This document shows, one piece after another, positions 8,839-17,782 of a stretch of DNA of 53,168 nucleotides. Every line of letters starts with the position of its first letter. Positions within the stretch are counted from its first letter, which is position 1. The stretch spans positions 1 to 53,168 of the forward strand of contig PBSR01000201.1 in assembly GCA_002726335.1 (NCBI GenBank), given 5' to 3'. The notes under the pieces are model-generated. The model was not told the DNA's origin. It was given only the letters and a program-made list of their open reading frames with translations, and searched no databases. The DNA comes from Gemmatimonadaceae bacterium (lineage in GTDB: Bacteria; Latescibacterota; UBA2968; UBA8231). Both the position numbers and the translations under genes were made by a program.

Positions 8839-9471
8839 TTATTTCGGTCCCAGTCGGCGCAGACGCGAGGCCAGCTTGCGCCGCGCCGTGTAGATGCGCG
8901 AACTGACGGTGCCCACGGGAATGCCGAGGATGCGGGCGATCTCCTCGTAGCCGAGTTCCTCGAAGCTGTTGAGTATCATAACCTCGCGCAATGCCGCCGG
9001 CAGCCGGTCGACGACATCCCGCACGATGCGACTCGTCTCCCGGGACAGCAGGCCGGCCTCAGGCGACTGGGCCACCGGGTCGGACAACAGGGCGTCGGCA
9101 TCGTCGGTGGACCGATGCAGGCCGAGCCGTCGCCAGGCGCTGCGGGCACGATCCCGCCGTCGGTTCAGGCTCAGACGCCAGACGATGCGCAGGATCCAGG
9201 TCTTGAGCGAAGCTTCACCGCGGAAGCCGTCGAGGGCGCCGTGGATTTTGACGAAGGCGTCCTGTACAACCTCTTCGGCGTCCTGGGGATCACCCAGACA
9301 GCGGTAGGCCAGACCGAAGGCGAGAGGATGGTACTCGACGACGAGGGCGCGGAAAGCGACCTCGTCACCGGAGAGAATCCCCTTGACGCGAAGGCCGTCT
9401 TCGCGGCGGGCATCTTCGGCCTCGTGAATCTGCAGTTGCGCGCGTGAGATCGTCATCTTCAGTGCAGACAC
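8839..9471 (-). CDS. ECF-type RNA polymerase sigma factor
   Basis: A 210-residue group 4 sigma factor. Region 2 spans about residues 35-100 (FRALVVEYHPLAFGLAYRCL-GDPQDAEEVVQDAFVKIH, then LKTWILRIVWRLSLNRRR). Region 4 is near the C-terminus (LPAALREVMILNSFEELGYE-EIARILGIPVGTVSSRIYTA), with the helix-turn-helix in the last part. The coordinate uses the GTG at 9471; an in-frame ATG at 9456 (MTISRAQ) is equally possible. First gene of a four-gene unit with the anti-sigma-like gene, accD and bioY, and divergent from the M28/FtsX fusion gene, leaving little room for separate promoters. Sigma factors of this layout often autoregulate; no promoter was identified here. Confidence 0.9.
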   Translation of the reverse strand: MSALKMTISRAQLQIHEAEDARREDGLRVKGILSGDEVAFRALVVEYHPLAFGLAYRCLGDPQDAEEVVQDAFVKIHGALDGFRGEASLKTWILRIVWRLSLNRRRDRARSAWRRLGLHRSTDDADALLSDPVAQSPEAGLLSRETSRIVRDVVDRLPAALREVMILNSFEELGYEEIARILGIPVGTVSSRIYTARRKLASRLRRLGPK

Positions 9472-9497
9472 CCTTCTTTCCCGGATTCTTCAGAAGA

Positions 9498-12400
9498 ATG
9501 CGCGGCCTCACCTCGACCTGTCAAATCACGGCTTGCCTGGTGCTGGCCAACTTCCTGGTGCAGGCGGAAGGGGCAACTCTCGAAAAGAGGCTGGGAGGCC
9601 ATCTGCAGGCTCTTTCGAGCGACCCCAGCCGTGTTACCGGGTATGCGGGCGCTTCGATGGCGGCCCGTTACATCGAGAACCGGCTCGTCGCCGCCGGCGC
9701 TGACACCGTCTACCGTCGGATCTTCCACGTACCGGTGCCCCTGGACAGAGGCGCCGGCATCAGAGTTCACGGTGTAGCGTACGAACTGCAGGGCATGTGG
9801 CCGAATTTGGCACGGACGTCGACCACGGTACCGGACGGCGTGGCGGGGCCCCTCGTCTACGCCGGCCGCGCCAGACCCACCGAGGTGGCGGCGCAATCTC
9901 TGGGTGGGGCCATCGTCCTGCTCGAGTACGACTGTGCCGACGACTGGGTGAGGGTGTTCGACGCCGGCGCGGTGGCCGTCGTCTTCCTCGCTGCTGAAGC
10001 CGGGGATCCGGCCGACTGGGCCCATCGTAGCGAGGGGGCTGTCCGCTTCCTGTCGACGAGTGCTGACATGCCCCGGTTCTATGCAGAGGTGGACGTGGCG
10101 CGCCGGCTTCGGCAGGCGGCACCGGCGCCGCTGGCGCGGTTGACGGGTCGCATGGACTGGACCGACGTGGAGGGGGCCACCCTGGTCAGTGTCGTCCCGG
10201 GAACCGACCCGGCGCTGCACGGGGAAGCCATCGTCGTGGCCAGCTACTACGATGCGGTTTCCCCTGTGCCGGCACGTGCCCCGGGAGCCGACCAGGCCTC
10301 CGGTGTCGCCGTCTGGTTGGAGCTGGCGAGTTATCTGCACCAGCAACGACCGGCCCGAACCGTCGTTCTGGTGACCGCACCCGGTCACTTCCAGGCGCTG
10401 GCCGGCATGCGAGACTTCGTCGGTCTGCTGCGCCGCCGCGCCGACGGCGAAGCCGCCGGATCGCCCCTGCAACGGCGGCTTCAACCACTGCGGATCGGTG
10501 CGGTTCTCTGCCTCGACCTGAGTTCGCAGGGGAGTGTCGTCACTCTGCAGCAGGCGGGTACCCCCTACCGCGTGCGCACGGTTCGTCCGGCCTTGTTCGA
10601 GCGGGTCGAGGCGTTCGCCGGGGAGTATGAGGCCGAACACCTGGCCGGCGGATTGATCCTTGGCGGCAACCTGAAACCGATGTCACAACGCCGTGATGTG
10701 GGCCGCCTGCCCGAGCCGATTCCGGTGGATGGTTCGGTGGCCAGCCTGGCGGGGTTTCTCGGACTGACCCTGGTGAGTGCAGGGGACAGTCGGCCTCTGT
10801 TCGACTCGCCCGAGGACCGGCCAGAACGCGTGAACCTGGAGGGACTTATCCGCCAGGCCCGCTTCGTTCTCAGCCTGGTGCCGACGCTACTCGATGATCC
10901 GGGCGCCGACTGGCTGCCGGAGCGAGCCAAGGACTCCTTTGGCGTGCTGAGCGGCCGGTTCGTCACCTGGGGGGCCGGCGCCTTCGAGCCGGACGAGCCG
11001 GTACCCGGCGCTCTCGTGCGTGTGCGCTCACTGCAGCACGTGCTGGCAGGTGTGCGCGCTGATCTGATGGACCTGACGTCTACCGATGGCAGCTATGAGT
11101 TGCAGGGGGTGGAGGCCCGTACGCTGTACCTGAAAGCGGTACGCCTGGAGGCCTACGCGGCGGAGCCGGAGAGCGGGCGGCTGCACACGGTCATCGACCG
11201 CGGGGCGTCGGGCGCGGTGACCTACCCTTCGAAGGTGCAGATGGACCACAACGCCGAGGAACGCCTGCTCGTCGGTTTCGGCGCCCGGTCACTGGTCGTG
11301 CCCGATTTGTTCGACCCGCGATCTCTGCAGACTCTGGACCATGCGCGTCTGCTCGACGGCGAGGGGGATGCGGATTTCGAACGGTTCGGTGTGGCTCTGC
11401 CGGCGACGGCGGCCACCATCGAGCTGGAGGGGTATTTCGACGGTGCCGGACCGCGGAAGGATCGTGTCGGGGTGCTGTTCGTGCCGCCGGACCGTGCGGT
11501 CAAGGTGGTGATGACGAGTGGTGCCCTCGGTGTCGGTCAGCGCCTCCTCCTGCTCGGCGGAGATGACGACGATCCCATCGGTACCGGCCTGCGTCCGGAC
11601 GCCGGATCGCCGGTCGTAGCCGGGCTCGCAGGACGGGTCGCCACCGATCTGACCCGACTCAACGAGCACCGTCTCGGGGATCTCGAGAGCTATGGCATCA
11701 CCAGCCGGCCGCTGCGTCAACTGCACGAGGACAGTCGTCACGGGGCGCAATCCACGGACCCGGCGGCGCAGGCACGGGCCTGGAGCCTGGCTGCCCGAGC
11801 CCACAGCGCCATCGCCGATCTCGGCGCCGATGCTGTCACCGGTGTTCTCTTCGTCCTGCTGACACTGCTGCCCTTCTCTGTCTTCGCCGAGCGTCTCCTG
11901 TTCGAGGCCAGGGGGGTCCACCGTCAGGTCGCCTGGACGGCGATGGCCTTTCTCGGAGGCTTCGCTGTTCTGCGCTACTCTCACCCGGCCTTCGATCTGA
12001 CGCTGAATCCGCTGGTCGTCCTCATCGGCTTTCTGATTCTGGCACTCAGCATCGGCGTCACCGCCATCGGACTGGGGCGACTCAATGAGCAGCTGCGCCG
12101 CAGCGTGTCGCCCGTGGTGGCCCGACACCGCTCCGAGTCGCACCGGACCGCCATGGCGTCACGAGCCTTCCTGCTCGGCGTGGCGCAGATGCGTCGACGG
12201 CCGTTGCGCACGGCGCTGACCTGCGCCACGCTGGTGTTGCTGACGTTTTCTCTGGTGTCCTTCACCGCCGTGCAGTCCACGGCGCGGTTCCATATGACGC
12301 CTCTGGCGCGCAGCGCGGCTGGTGCCGATGCCGTGCTGTTGCGCAATCCGGGGTGGACCGGCCTTGTCGGGGCTGTCCCCGACCACCTGGGGTCCAGCCT

Positions 12401-13826
12401 CGGCGTCGAGGCGGCACCCCGGTTCTGGTATGAGAAGCCGGGCCTGGTGCGATACGCCGGACGGGTGACACGGGTTGCCGCGGCCCTGGGCCTGACGCCG
12501 CAAGAGGGCACGGTGAGTGACGTCGAGGCGCTGCTGGTGGCCGGCCGATGGCTCAGTGGTGCCCGTCACGAATGTCTTCTGCCCGGCGAACGGGCGACGG
12601 AGATCGGCCTGACGCCGGCCGATGTGGGGACGGCCACGGTGGACTACTTCGGCGAGGACTATCTCGTGGTCGGCCTGGTCGACGCAGACAGCTTCGACGC
12701 CCAGATCGACATAGGTGGGACACCACTGACCCCGCTCGATGTCGACGCCTACCAACCGGAGGAGCGACGGGCCGGCGCCGACCGTCGCGGGGAGGCGCCG
12801 GCCTTCGCCCACCTGCCGGCTCGCCAGGTACTGCTGTTGCCGGCGCGGGTGGTGGCCGGCATGGGACAGCACGCGCGCCTGGCGTCGGTGGCCGCCCCCT
12901 TGCCCGGGGCCCGACCACAGCTGGAGCGCCTGGCGCACAGCCTCGACGACAACCTCTTCGCCCGCTTCGGCGGCAGATCCTGGGTCGTGGACACCGCACA
13001 GGATCACCATATGAGTGGCGAACGCGGGGTCTGGGTACCGTTGCTGATCGCTGCTCTCATCGTATTCAACACGATGCTTGGCTCGGTGTACGAGCGCACC
13101 GCGGAAATCGCCACGTTCAATTCCGTGGGGCTGGCGCCGAACCACGTGACCGGTCTCTTCGTCGCTGAGGCGGCAGCCTTTGCCACCCTGGGGGGCGTGG
13201 GCGGCTATCTGCTGGCGCAGGTCGTGTCGAAAGTGGGGCTGGTAGCCGGCGTATTCCCCGGACTGGCGGTGAATTTCTCGTCGTATTCGTCGGTGGCGAC
13301 TCTGATGATGGTCATGGCTCTCGTCGTGCTCTCCGCCCTCTTCCCCGCCCGCGCCGCTGGTCGGCTGTGCGTCCCCGGCGTCGAGCGGTCCTGGCAGTTG
13401 CCTCGACCGCAGGGAGATCTGCTGCAGCTGGCCATGCCGTTCTCGCTGCGTCTGAGGGAGGCGGCCGGTCTCTGTCGTTTCGTCGCCGAGTACCTGGCCA
13501 CCTGTGACGAGCAGTCCATCGGGGCGCCATTCTACGCCGAAGAGGTGGACGGCCCGGGGCCGGACTCGGCAGACAGCCCGGCCGTCGTCGGAGCCACCGT
13601 GTGGCTGGCGCCCTTTGACAGTGGTGTGTCACAACGGTTGCGCGTCCACCTGAACACCGGCGAGGACGGCTACGCGACGTTGGTGCTCGGCCTGCAACGC
13701 ACTTCCGGCGACGAGGGTACGTGGGTCCGCGCCAACCGCCATTTCGTCGATGGCGTACGTCGCCAGTTCCTGATGTGGCGGGCTCTGTCGGAAGCGGAGC
13801 GGGCGATGTACATGGGGACTCGATGA
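9498..13826 (+). CDS. M28 peptidase-like ectodomain fused to FtsX/MacB-like ABC permease
   Basis: A protein of 1442 residues. After a signal (MRGLTSTCQITACLVLANFL) comes an M28-type aminopeptidase-like region. Its metal site looks degenerate: the expected H-x-D reads SYYDA, the D-x-x-SG block is kept as GADQASGVAVWLELA, and the catalytic E-E position reads APGHFQAL. Near residue 785 membrane helices begin (VTGVLFVLLTLLPFSVF). They are followed by RRRPLRTALTCATLVLLTFS, a MacB-like periplasmic domain, and a C-terminal FtsX segment (GVWVPLLIAALIVFNTMLGS, then YERTAEIATFNSVGLAP). No ABC ATPase gene is adjacent. It overlaps the next gene by ATGA, so it forms an operon with the two OPT-like proteins. 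The start at 9498 is chosen over 9444 because the signal peptide begins there. Function unknown; export or envelope remodelling is a guess. Confidence 0.78.
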   Translation: MRGLTSTCQITACLVLANFLVQAEGATLEKRLGGHLQALSSDPSRVTGYAGASMAARYIENRLVAAGADTVYRRIFHVPVPLDRGAGIRVHGVAYELQGMWPNLARTSTTVPDGVAGPLVYAGRARPTEVAAQSLGGAIVLLEYDCADDWVRVFDAGAVAVVFLAAEAGDPADWAHRSEGAVRFLSTSADMPRFYAEVDVARRLRQAAPAPLARLTGRMDWTDVEGATLVSVVPGTDPALHGEAIVVASYYDAVSPVPARAPGADQASGVAVWLELASYLHQQRPARTVVLVTAPGHFQALAGMRDFVGLLRRRADGEAAGSPLQRRLQPLRIGAVLCLDLSSQGSVVTLQQAGTPYRVRTVRPALFERVEAFAGEYEAEHLAGGLILGGNLKPMSQRRDVGRLPEPIPVDGSVASLAGFLGLTLVSAGDSRPLFDSPEDRPERVNLEGLIRQARFVLSLVPTLLDDPGADWLPERAKDSFGVLSGRFVTWGAGAFEPDEPVPGALVRVRSLQHVLAGVRADLMDLTSTDGSYELQGVEARTLYLKAVRLEAYAAEPESGRLHTVIDRGASGAVTYPSKVQMDHNAEERLLVGFGARSLVVPDLFDPRSLQTLDHARLLDGEGDADFERFGVALPATAATIELEGYFDGAGPRKDRVGVLFVPPDRAVKVVMTSGALGVGQRLLLLGGDDDDPIGTGLRPDAGSPVVAGLAGRVATDLTRLNEHRLGDLESYGITSRPLRQLHEDSRHGAQSTDPAAQARAWSLAARAHSAIADLGADAVTGVLFVLLTLLPFSVFAERLLFEARGVHRQVAWTAMAFLGGFAVLRYSHPAFDLTLNPLVVLIGFLILALSIGVTAIGLGRLNEQLRRSVSPVVARHRSESHRTAMASRAFLLGVAQMRRRPLRTALTCATLVLLTFSLVSFTAVQSTARFHMTPLARSAAGADAVLLRNPGWTGLVGAVPDHLGSSLGVEAAPRFWYEKPGLVRYAGRVTRVAAALGLTPQEGTVSDVEALLVAGRWLSGARHECLLPGERATEIGLTPADVGTATVDYFGEDYLVVGLVDADSFDAQIDIGGTPLTPLDVDAYQPEERRAGADRRGEAPAFAHLPARQVLLLPARVVAGMGQHARLASVAAPLPGARPQLERLAHSLDDNLFARFGGRSWVVDTAQDHHMSGERGVWVPLLIAALIVFNTMLGSVYERTAEIATFNSVGLAPNHVTGLFVAEAAAFATLGGVGGYLLAQVVSKVGLVAGVFPGLAVNFSSYSSVATLMMVMALVVLSALFPARAAGRLCVPGVERSWQLPRPQGDLLQLAMPFSLRLREAAGLCRFVAEYLATCDEQSIGAPFYAEEVDGPGPDSADSPAVVGATVWLAPFDSGVSQRLRVHLNTGEDGYATLVLGLQRTSGDEGTWVRANRHFVDGVRRQFLMWRALSEAERAMYMGTR

Positions 13827-15766
13827 CGCCGGCGGCAAGGTTCGAAGACGGGCTGAGCCCTCGGGTCGTGCTGGGGGCCTTCTTCATCGGTTTCCTGATG
13901 TTGCCAGGCGCGATCTACATGGGCCTCATCGCCGGGTCGACGATGGGACCGGCCGCCGAGTGGGTGACGGTGATTCTCTTCGCCGAGATCGCGCGCCGGT
14001 CCTTTGCGCCGCTGAGTCGACAGGAGATCTACGTCCTCTACTACATCGCTGGCGGCCTGACCCACGCCATGGCGGGCGTGATGCTGGCCGGTGGTCCCTT
14101 CGGCGCGCTGGTGTGGCACCAGTATCTCGTACAGTCACAGGTGGGCCAGGCACTGGGAATGGCGGCGCAGATCCCGCAGTGGGTGGCCCCAGCCCTCGAC
14201 TCGGCGGCGCTGGCCGACCGCAGTTTCCTGCACCGTGACTGGTTGGCACCCGTGGCGCTGCTGGTGGTGGGTCAGGTGCTGGCACGAGCTGAATGGTTCG
14301 GTCTCGGCTATGTGCTGTTCCGCGTCACCAGCGACATCGAGAAGCTGCCTTTTCCCATGGCATCGGTGGCGGCACAGGGGGCCACGGCGCTGGCGGAGGG
14401 TGCGGGAGACAACACAGCTGGTGGTCCCGCCAGCTGGCGCTGGCAGGTCTTTGCCACCGGCATGGGCATCGGACTTCTGTTCGGCGGTATCTACGTGGGT
14501 CTGCCAGCGCTCACCGGACTGATCGCCAGCCGGCCGCTGGAGTTGTTGCCGATCCCCTGGATCGATTTCACCCGTGATCTCGAGCACCTGCTGCCGGCGA
14601 CGGCTCTCGGCGTGGCCACCGACCTGGGTCTCGTGCTCGCCGGATTCGTGCTGCCGTTCTGGGTCGTGGTCGGGGCATTTGCCGCAGCCGTGTTTCAGGT
14701 GGTACTGAATCCCGTGCTGTACTCGGCCGGGTTTCTCACACGCTGGCATCCCGGCATGGACGCGGTGACAACCCATTTCGTCAACGATCTCGATCTCTGG
14801 CTCAGTGTCTATCTGGGCACGGCGGCGGCGGTGGCACTGGCGGGGATCGGCTCTGCGGTCAGCGCCCTGCGACGGCGCGGCAAGGGCACCGCCACCCTCG
14901 GGGCGCCTCCCCCGGGGCGGGGGGATTTCCCCATCTGGATCGCCCTCGGGCTCTACGGGGCGGCAGCAGCGGGGTATACCGGACTCTGCGTCTGGTTGCT
15001 CGAGGACGATGAGTTCCCCCTGCTTTTTCTGTTGTGCTTCGCCTTCCTCTTCACCCCCGCCGTATCCTACGTCAATGCCCGCATGGTGGGGCTCACGGGG
15101 CAGTCGGTGGGCATCCCCCTCGTCCGGGAAGGTGCGTTTCTGCTATCGGGATACCAGGGCGTCGACATCTGGTTCGCACCCATCCCGTACCACGACCACG
15201 GCCGTCGGGCCCAGCTGTTCCGCGAGGTGGAGCTGACGGGGACGAAGATCACCAGCATCGCCAAGGCCGAACTGCTCATCCTGCCCGTCATCCTCGGCTG
15301 CGGCTTTCTGTTCTGGTCGCTGGTGTGGCGCATGGGTCCCATTCCCTCCACGGCCTTTCCCTTCGCCCAGAAGTACTGGCACCTCATCGCTCTGCGGCAA
15401 TTCATGTGGTTCTCCTTCACCGCCGAGGGGGGTCTGAGCTTCGCCGACGTTCTGCACGTGCCGTGGGCGGCGGGTGGCTTTGTCCTGGCGAGCCTGGGAC
15501 TCTGGGCAGCGAGTGCCTGGGGCCTTCCCGTGGCCCTCGTCTACGGCTTCATCAAGGGTGTACAGAGCCTGCCCCACCTGCTGATTCCGGAGATGGCCGG
15601 AGCTCTGCTGGGTCGTTACTGGCTGGAACGGCGCTTCGGTCGCGACCAATGGCGTCGTCGTGCGCCGGTATTGCTGGCTGGCTTCGCCTGTGGCCAGGGA
15701 CTCACCGGGATGGGGTCAGTGGCCATCGCCCTGATCGCCCGCTCCGTGGCGGAGTTACCCTACTGA
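13823..15766 (+). CDS. OPT-like multi-spanning membrane protein (DUF6785-type), first of two
   Basis: A 647-residue protein with about 14-16 hydrophobic segments. It resembles the oligopeptide-transporter-like proteins with DUF6784/6785 domains, with LGAFFIGFLMLPGAIYMGLI at the N-terminus and VYGFIKGVQSLPHLLIPEMA near the end. In the middle, VSYVNARMVGLTGQSVGIPL and SGYQGVDIWFAPIPYHDHG are typical of that family. The ATG at 13823 overlaps the stop of the M28/FtsX gene (ATGA), and its own stop overlaps the next ATG (TGATG). The three genes are therefore translationally coupled and probably make one membrane complex or pathway. The substrate is unknown. Confidence 0.72.
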   Translation: MTPAARFEDGLSPRVVLGAFFIGFLMLPGAIYMGLIAGSTMGPAAEWVTVILFAEIARRSFAPLSRQEIYVLYYIAGGLTHAMAGVMLAGGPFGALVWHQYLVQSQVGQALGMAAQIPQWVAPALDSAALADRSFLHRDWLAPVALLVVGQVLARAEWFGLGYVLFRVTSDIEKLPFPMASVAAQGATALAEGAGDNTAGGPASWRWQVFATGMGIGLLFGGIYVGLPALTGLIASRPLELLPIPWIDFTRDLEHLLPATALGVATDLGLVLAGFVLPFWVVVGAFAAAVFQVVLNPVLYSAGFLTRWHPGMDAVTTHFVNDLDLWLSVYLGTAAAVALAGIGSAVSALRRRGKGTATLGAPPPGRGDFPIWIALGLYGAAAAGYTGLCVWLLEDDEFPLLFLLCFAFLFTPAVSYVNARMVGLTGQSVGIPLVREGAFLLSGYQGVDIWFAPIPYHDHGRRAQLFREVELTGTKITSIAKAELLILPVILGCGFLFWSLVWRMGPIPSTAFPFAQKYWHLIALRQFMWFSFTAEGGLSFADVLHVPWAAGGFVLASLGLWAASAWGLPVALVYGFIKGVQSLPHLLIPEMAGALLGRYWLERRFGRDQWRRRAPVLLAGFACGQGLTGMGSVAIALIARSVAELPY

Positions 15767-17688
15767 TGGCGACTTCCAGCCTTGGCACGACCCGCGTGCT
15801 CCTGGTCGGTTCGGTACTCCTGGTGGCCATCGCCTGGGGGGTGCAGCGGGTCGAGTTGATCTACGCCGGTGCCGAGGTCGGCATGGGCGCCATGGCGGCA
15901 TTGCCGATACTGCTGCTCGCGGTTCTGTCCCTGCTGCGCCACAGGATTCCGCAACGATTGCGACCCGGTCCGACGGACCTTGTGGCCATTTACCTGATGC
16001 TGGCCATCGGCCTGCCGCTGGCCGGACGCGGCTTCGTCCACTACCTGCTGCCGGCGCTGACCACCGGGTTCTACGGTGGGTTTGCCGATCCGGCCCGGCG
16101 GTATGAACGCTTCCATCAATATATCCCCGAGTGGCTGGTGGTCCGAGGGGATGCGGCGGCAGGTTTCTTCGAGGGGGGAGAGGCGGTTCCGTGGGCGGTG
16201 TGGTGGCTGCCTCTCGTCGTCTGGGGAATGCTGCTGGCCGGGCTCTTCACGGCGCTGTGGGGAGTGGCGACGCTGTTGCGGCAACGCTGGCTGGGGGAGG
16301 AGCGCCTGCGGCTGCCGCTGGCTGACCTGCCGTCGGCCCTTGTCGACAACGGTGGCAGTCTGTTGCGGGATCGCCGACTCTGGGCCGGTGCAGCAGTGCC
16401 CATCATCCTCTACGGCGTCAACGGCCTCGATCACCATTTCCTGGTTCCCGGGACGATCCCCACCTGGTTCGATCTGCGGGAGGTGCTCATCGATGACCCC
16501 TGGCGGGCGATGGCGCCGTACACCTCTCGCTTCCGCTTCTCGGTTTCGCCCCTCCTGGTCGGGGTGGTCTATCTCATGGCGGTGGAGGTCTCCTTCAGTA
16601 CGTGGTTTTTCTATCTGGCGACACGGCTGCAGCTCGTCCTGGTGGATCTCATCGGCAGGACAGGTGATGAGGGTGCGTTCATCGGCGTGGGTGGTCAGTG
16701 GCGGGAGTGGCCCAACTTTCCGCCGCACCTGCAGGCGCAGGCCCGAGGCGGGATTCTGTGTCTGGCTCTGCTGAGCCTGTGGGCGGCGCGCCGCAGTCTC
16801 GGCAGCTCATGGCGGGCCGCCGTGGCAGGATGGGGAGAGGAGCGGTCCTCCTGGATGGCCCTGCTGATCGGGTCGACGGTGCTGGTGTCGTGGACCTGGC
16901 TGGCCGGCGCCTCCGTGCAGATGAGTGTGGCGCACGGTGCACTCCTGCTGCTTTCCGTGATCGGCGTGACGCGGCTCCGGGTCGATGGCGGTCTTCCTGT
17001 TCTGGGCGCCTGGCTGCTGATCCCGAATCTGTTCTACTTCGTCGCTGGCACTGGCCCCGATGTGTTCGGGCCATCGACCTATATTGCCTTCGCTTTTCTG
17101 ACGCTGCTCACCTTCGGCACGGTCACCCTCTGGCTGCCACTGCATCTGGAGGGGGAGCGCCTCGCGCGGGAGTCGGGGGGGCACGGCGTGGGCCGCACGC
17201 TGGCCGTGGGGGCCGTCGTCGGGCTGGCTGCCGGCGCGATCTTCGCCCTGGAACTGATCTATGACCGGGGTCTGTTCGCGCTGGACCAGAACGGAGGGGC
17301 CAGGTCCATGGCCCGGCTCGGACGCTACATTCAATATATATATGCCGAATCCGGGGCTGAACCCGGTGATCCGGACGGCGATCGTCTCGGGGCCGTCGGA
17401 TTCGGCGCCCTGATCACGGCTCTGCTCTCCGCCTCCAGGCAGTGGTTTCTGCGTTCGCCCTTCCACCCGGCGGGTTTCGTCTATGCTACCGGCCTCGGAG
17501 GACTGCTCTGGGGTTCGGCTCTGGTCGGCTGGAGTATCAAGGTTCTGGTCGTACGCTACGGAGGCGCGGGAACATACCGCTCTCTGCGGCCCTTCTTCTT
17601 CGGACTGATCCTGGGCGAGCTGTTCATGCGGTGCCTGTGGGCGGCCCTGGCGCCCCTGGGAGAGCCGGGTTCGGGATACGACTGGTAG
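15766..17688 (+). CDS. OPT-like multi-spanning membrane protein (DUF6784/6785-type), second of two
   Basis: A 640-residue integral membrane protein starting at the ATG at 15766. It has many hydrophobic helices and family-like stretches: LADLPSALVDNGG, LNNLLITYL-like RFRFSVSPLLVGVVYLMAVE, and FHPAGFVYATGLGGLLWGSA near the C-terminus, where such proteins have a conserved 'HP-GFA-' segment. It is a distant partner of the preceding protein rather than a close copy. It is the last gene of the coupled M28/FtsX-OPT-OPT operon: the next gene has its own promoter after a 94 bp gap. The substrate cannot be told from sequence. Confidence 0.7.
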   Translation: MATSSLGTTRVLLVGSVLLVAIAWGVQRVELIYAGAEVGMGAMAALPILLLAVLSLLRHRIPQRLRPGPTDLVAIYLMLAIGLPLAGRGFVHYLLPALTTGFYGGFADPARRYERFHQYIPEWLVVRGDAAAGFFEGGEAVPWAVWWLPLVVWGMLLAGLFTALWGVATLLRQRWLGEERLRLPLADLPSALVDNGGSLLRDRRLWAGAAVPIILYGVNGLDHHFLVPGTIPTWFDLREVLIDDPWRAMAPYTSRFRFSVSPLLVGVVYLMAVEVSFSTWFFYLATRLQLVLVDLIGRTGDEGAFIGVGGQWREWPNFPPHLQAQARGGILCLALLSLWAARRSLGSSWRAAVAGWGEERSSWMALLIGSTVLVSWTWLAGASVQMSVAHGALLLLSVIGVTRLRVDGGLPVLGAWLLIPNLFYFVAGTGPDVFGPSTYIAFAFLTLLTFGTVTLWLPLHLEGERLARESGGHGVGRTLAVGAVVGLAAGAIFALELIYDRGLFALDQNGGARSMARLGRYIQYIYAESGAEPGDPDGDRLGAVGFGALITALLSASRQWFLRSPFHPAGFVYATGLGGLLWGSALVGWSIKVLVVRYGGAGTYRSLRPFFFGLILGELFMRCLWAALAPLGEPGSGYDW

Positions 17689-17723
17689 ACCGATGGCGGA
17701 TGTGTCGTCGGGGTTATCTTTAG

Positions 17724-17751
17724 TTGATACAAGCACATGAGAGGGTATATT
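17724..17751 (+). promoter_or_regulatory. Predicted sigma-70-type promoter of the TPR-Exb-TonB operon
   Basis: TTGATA at 17724-17729 and TATATT at 17746-17751 with a 16 bp spacer, 31 bp before the ATG of the TPR gene. It is one of the best -35/-10 pairs in the window. Confidence 0.55.
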
Positions 17752-17782
17752 ACCCGCGCCCGGTAACCCATGAGATGAGCAG

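Noticed and set aside
7627..9447. A 606-codon plus-strand open frame across accD, the anti-sigma gene and the sigma gene
   Set aside because: It is exactly antisense to three recognisable minus-strand genes and its translation has no family-like sequence; long antisense frames are expected in GC-rich DNA.
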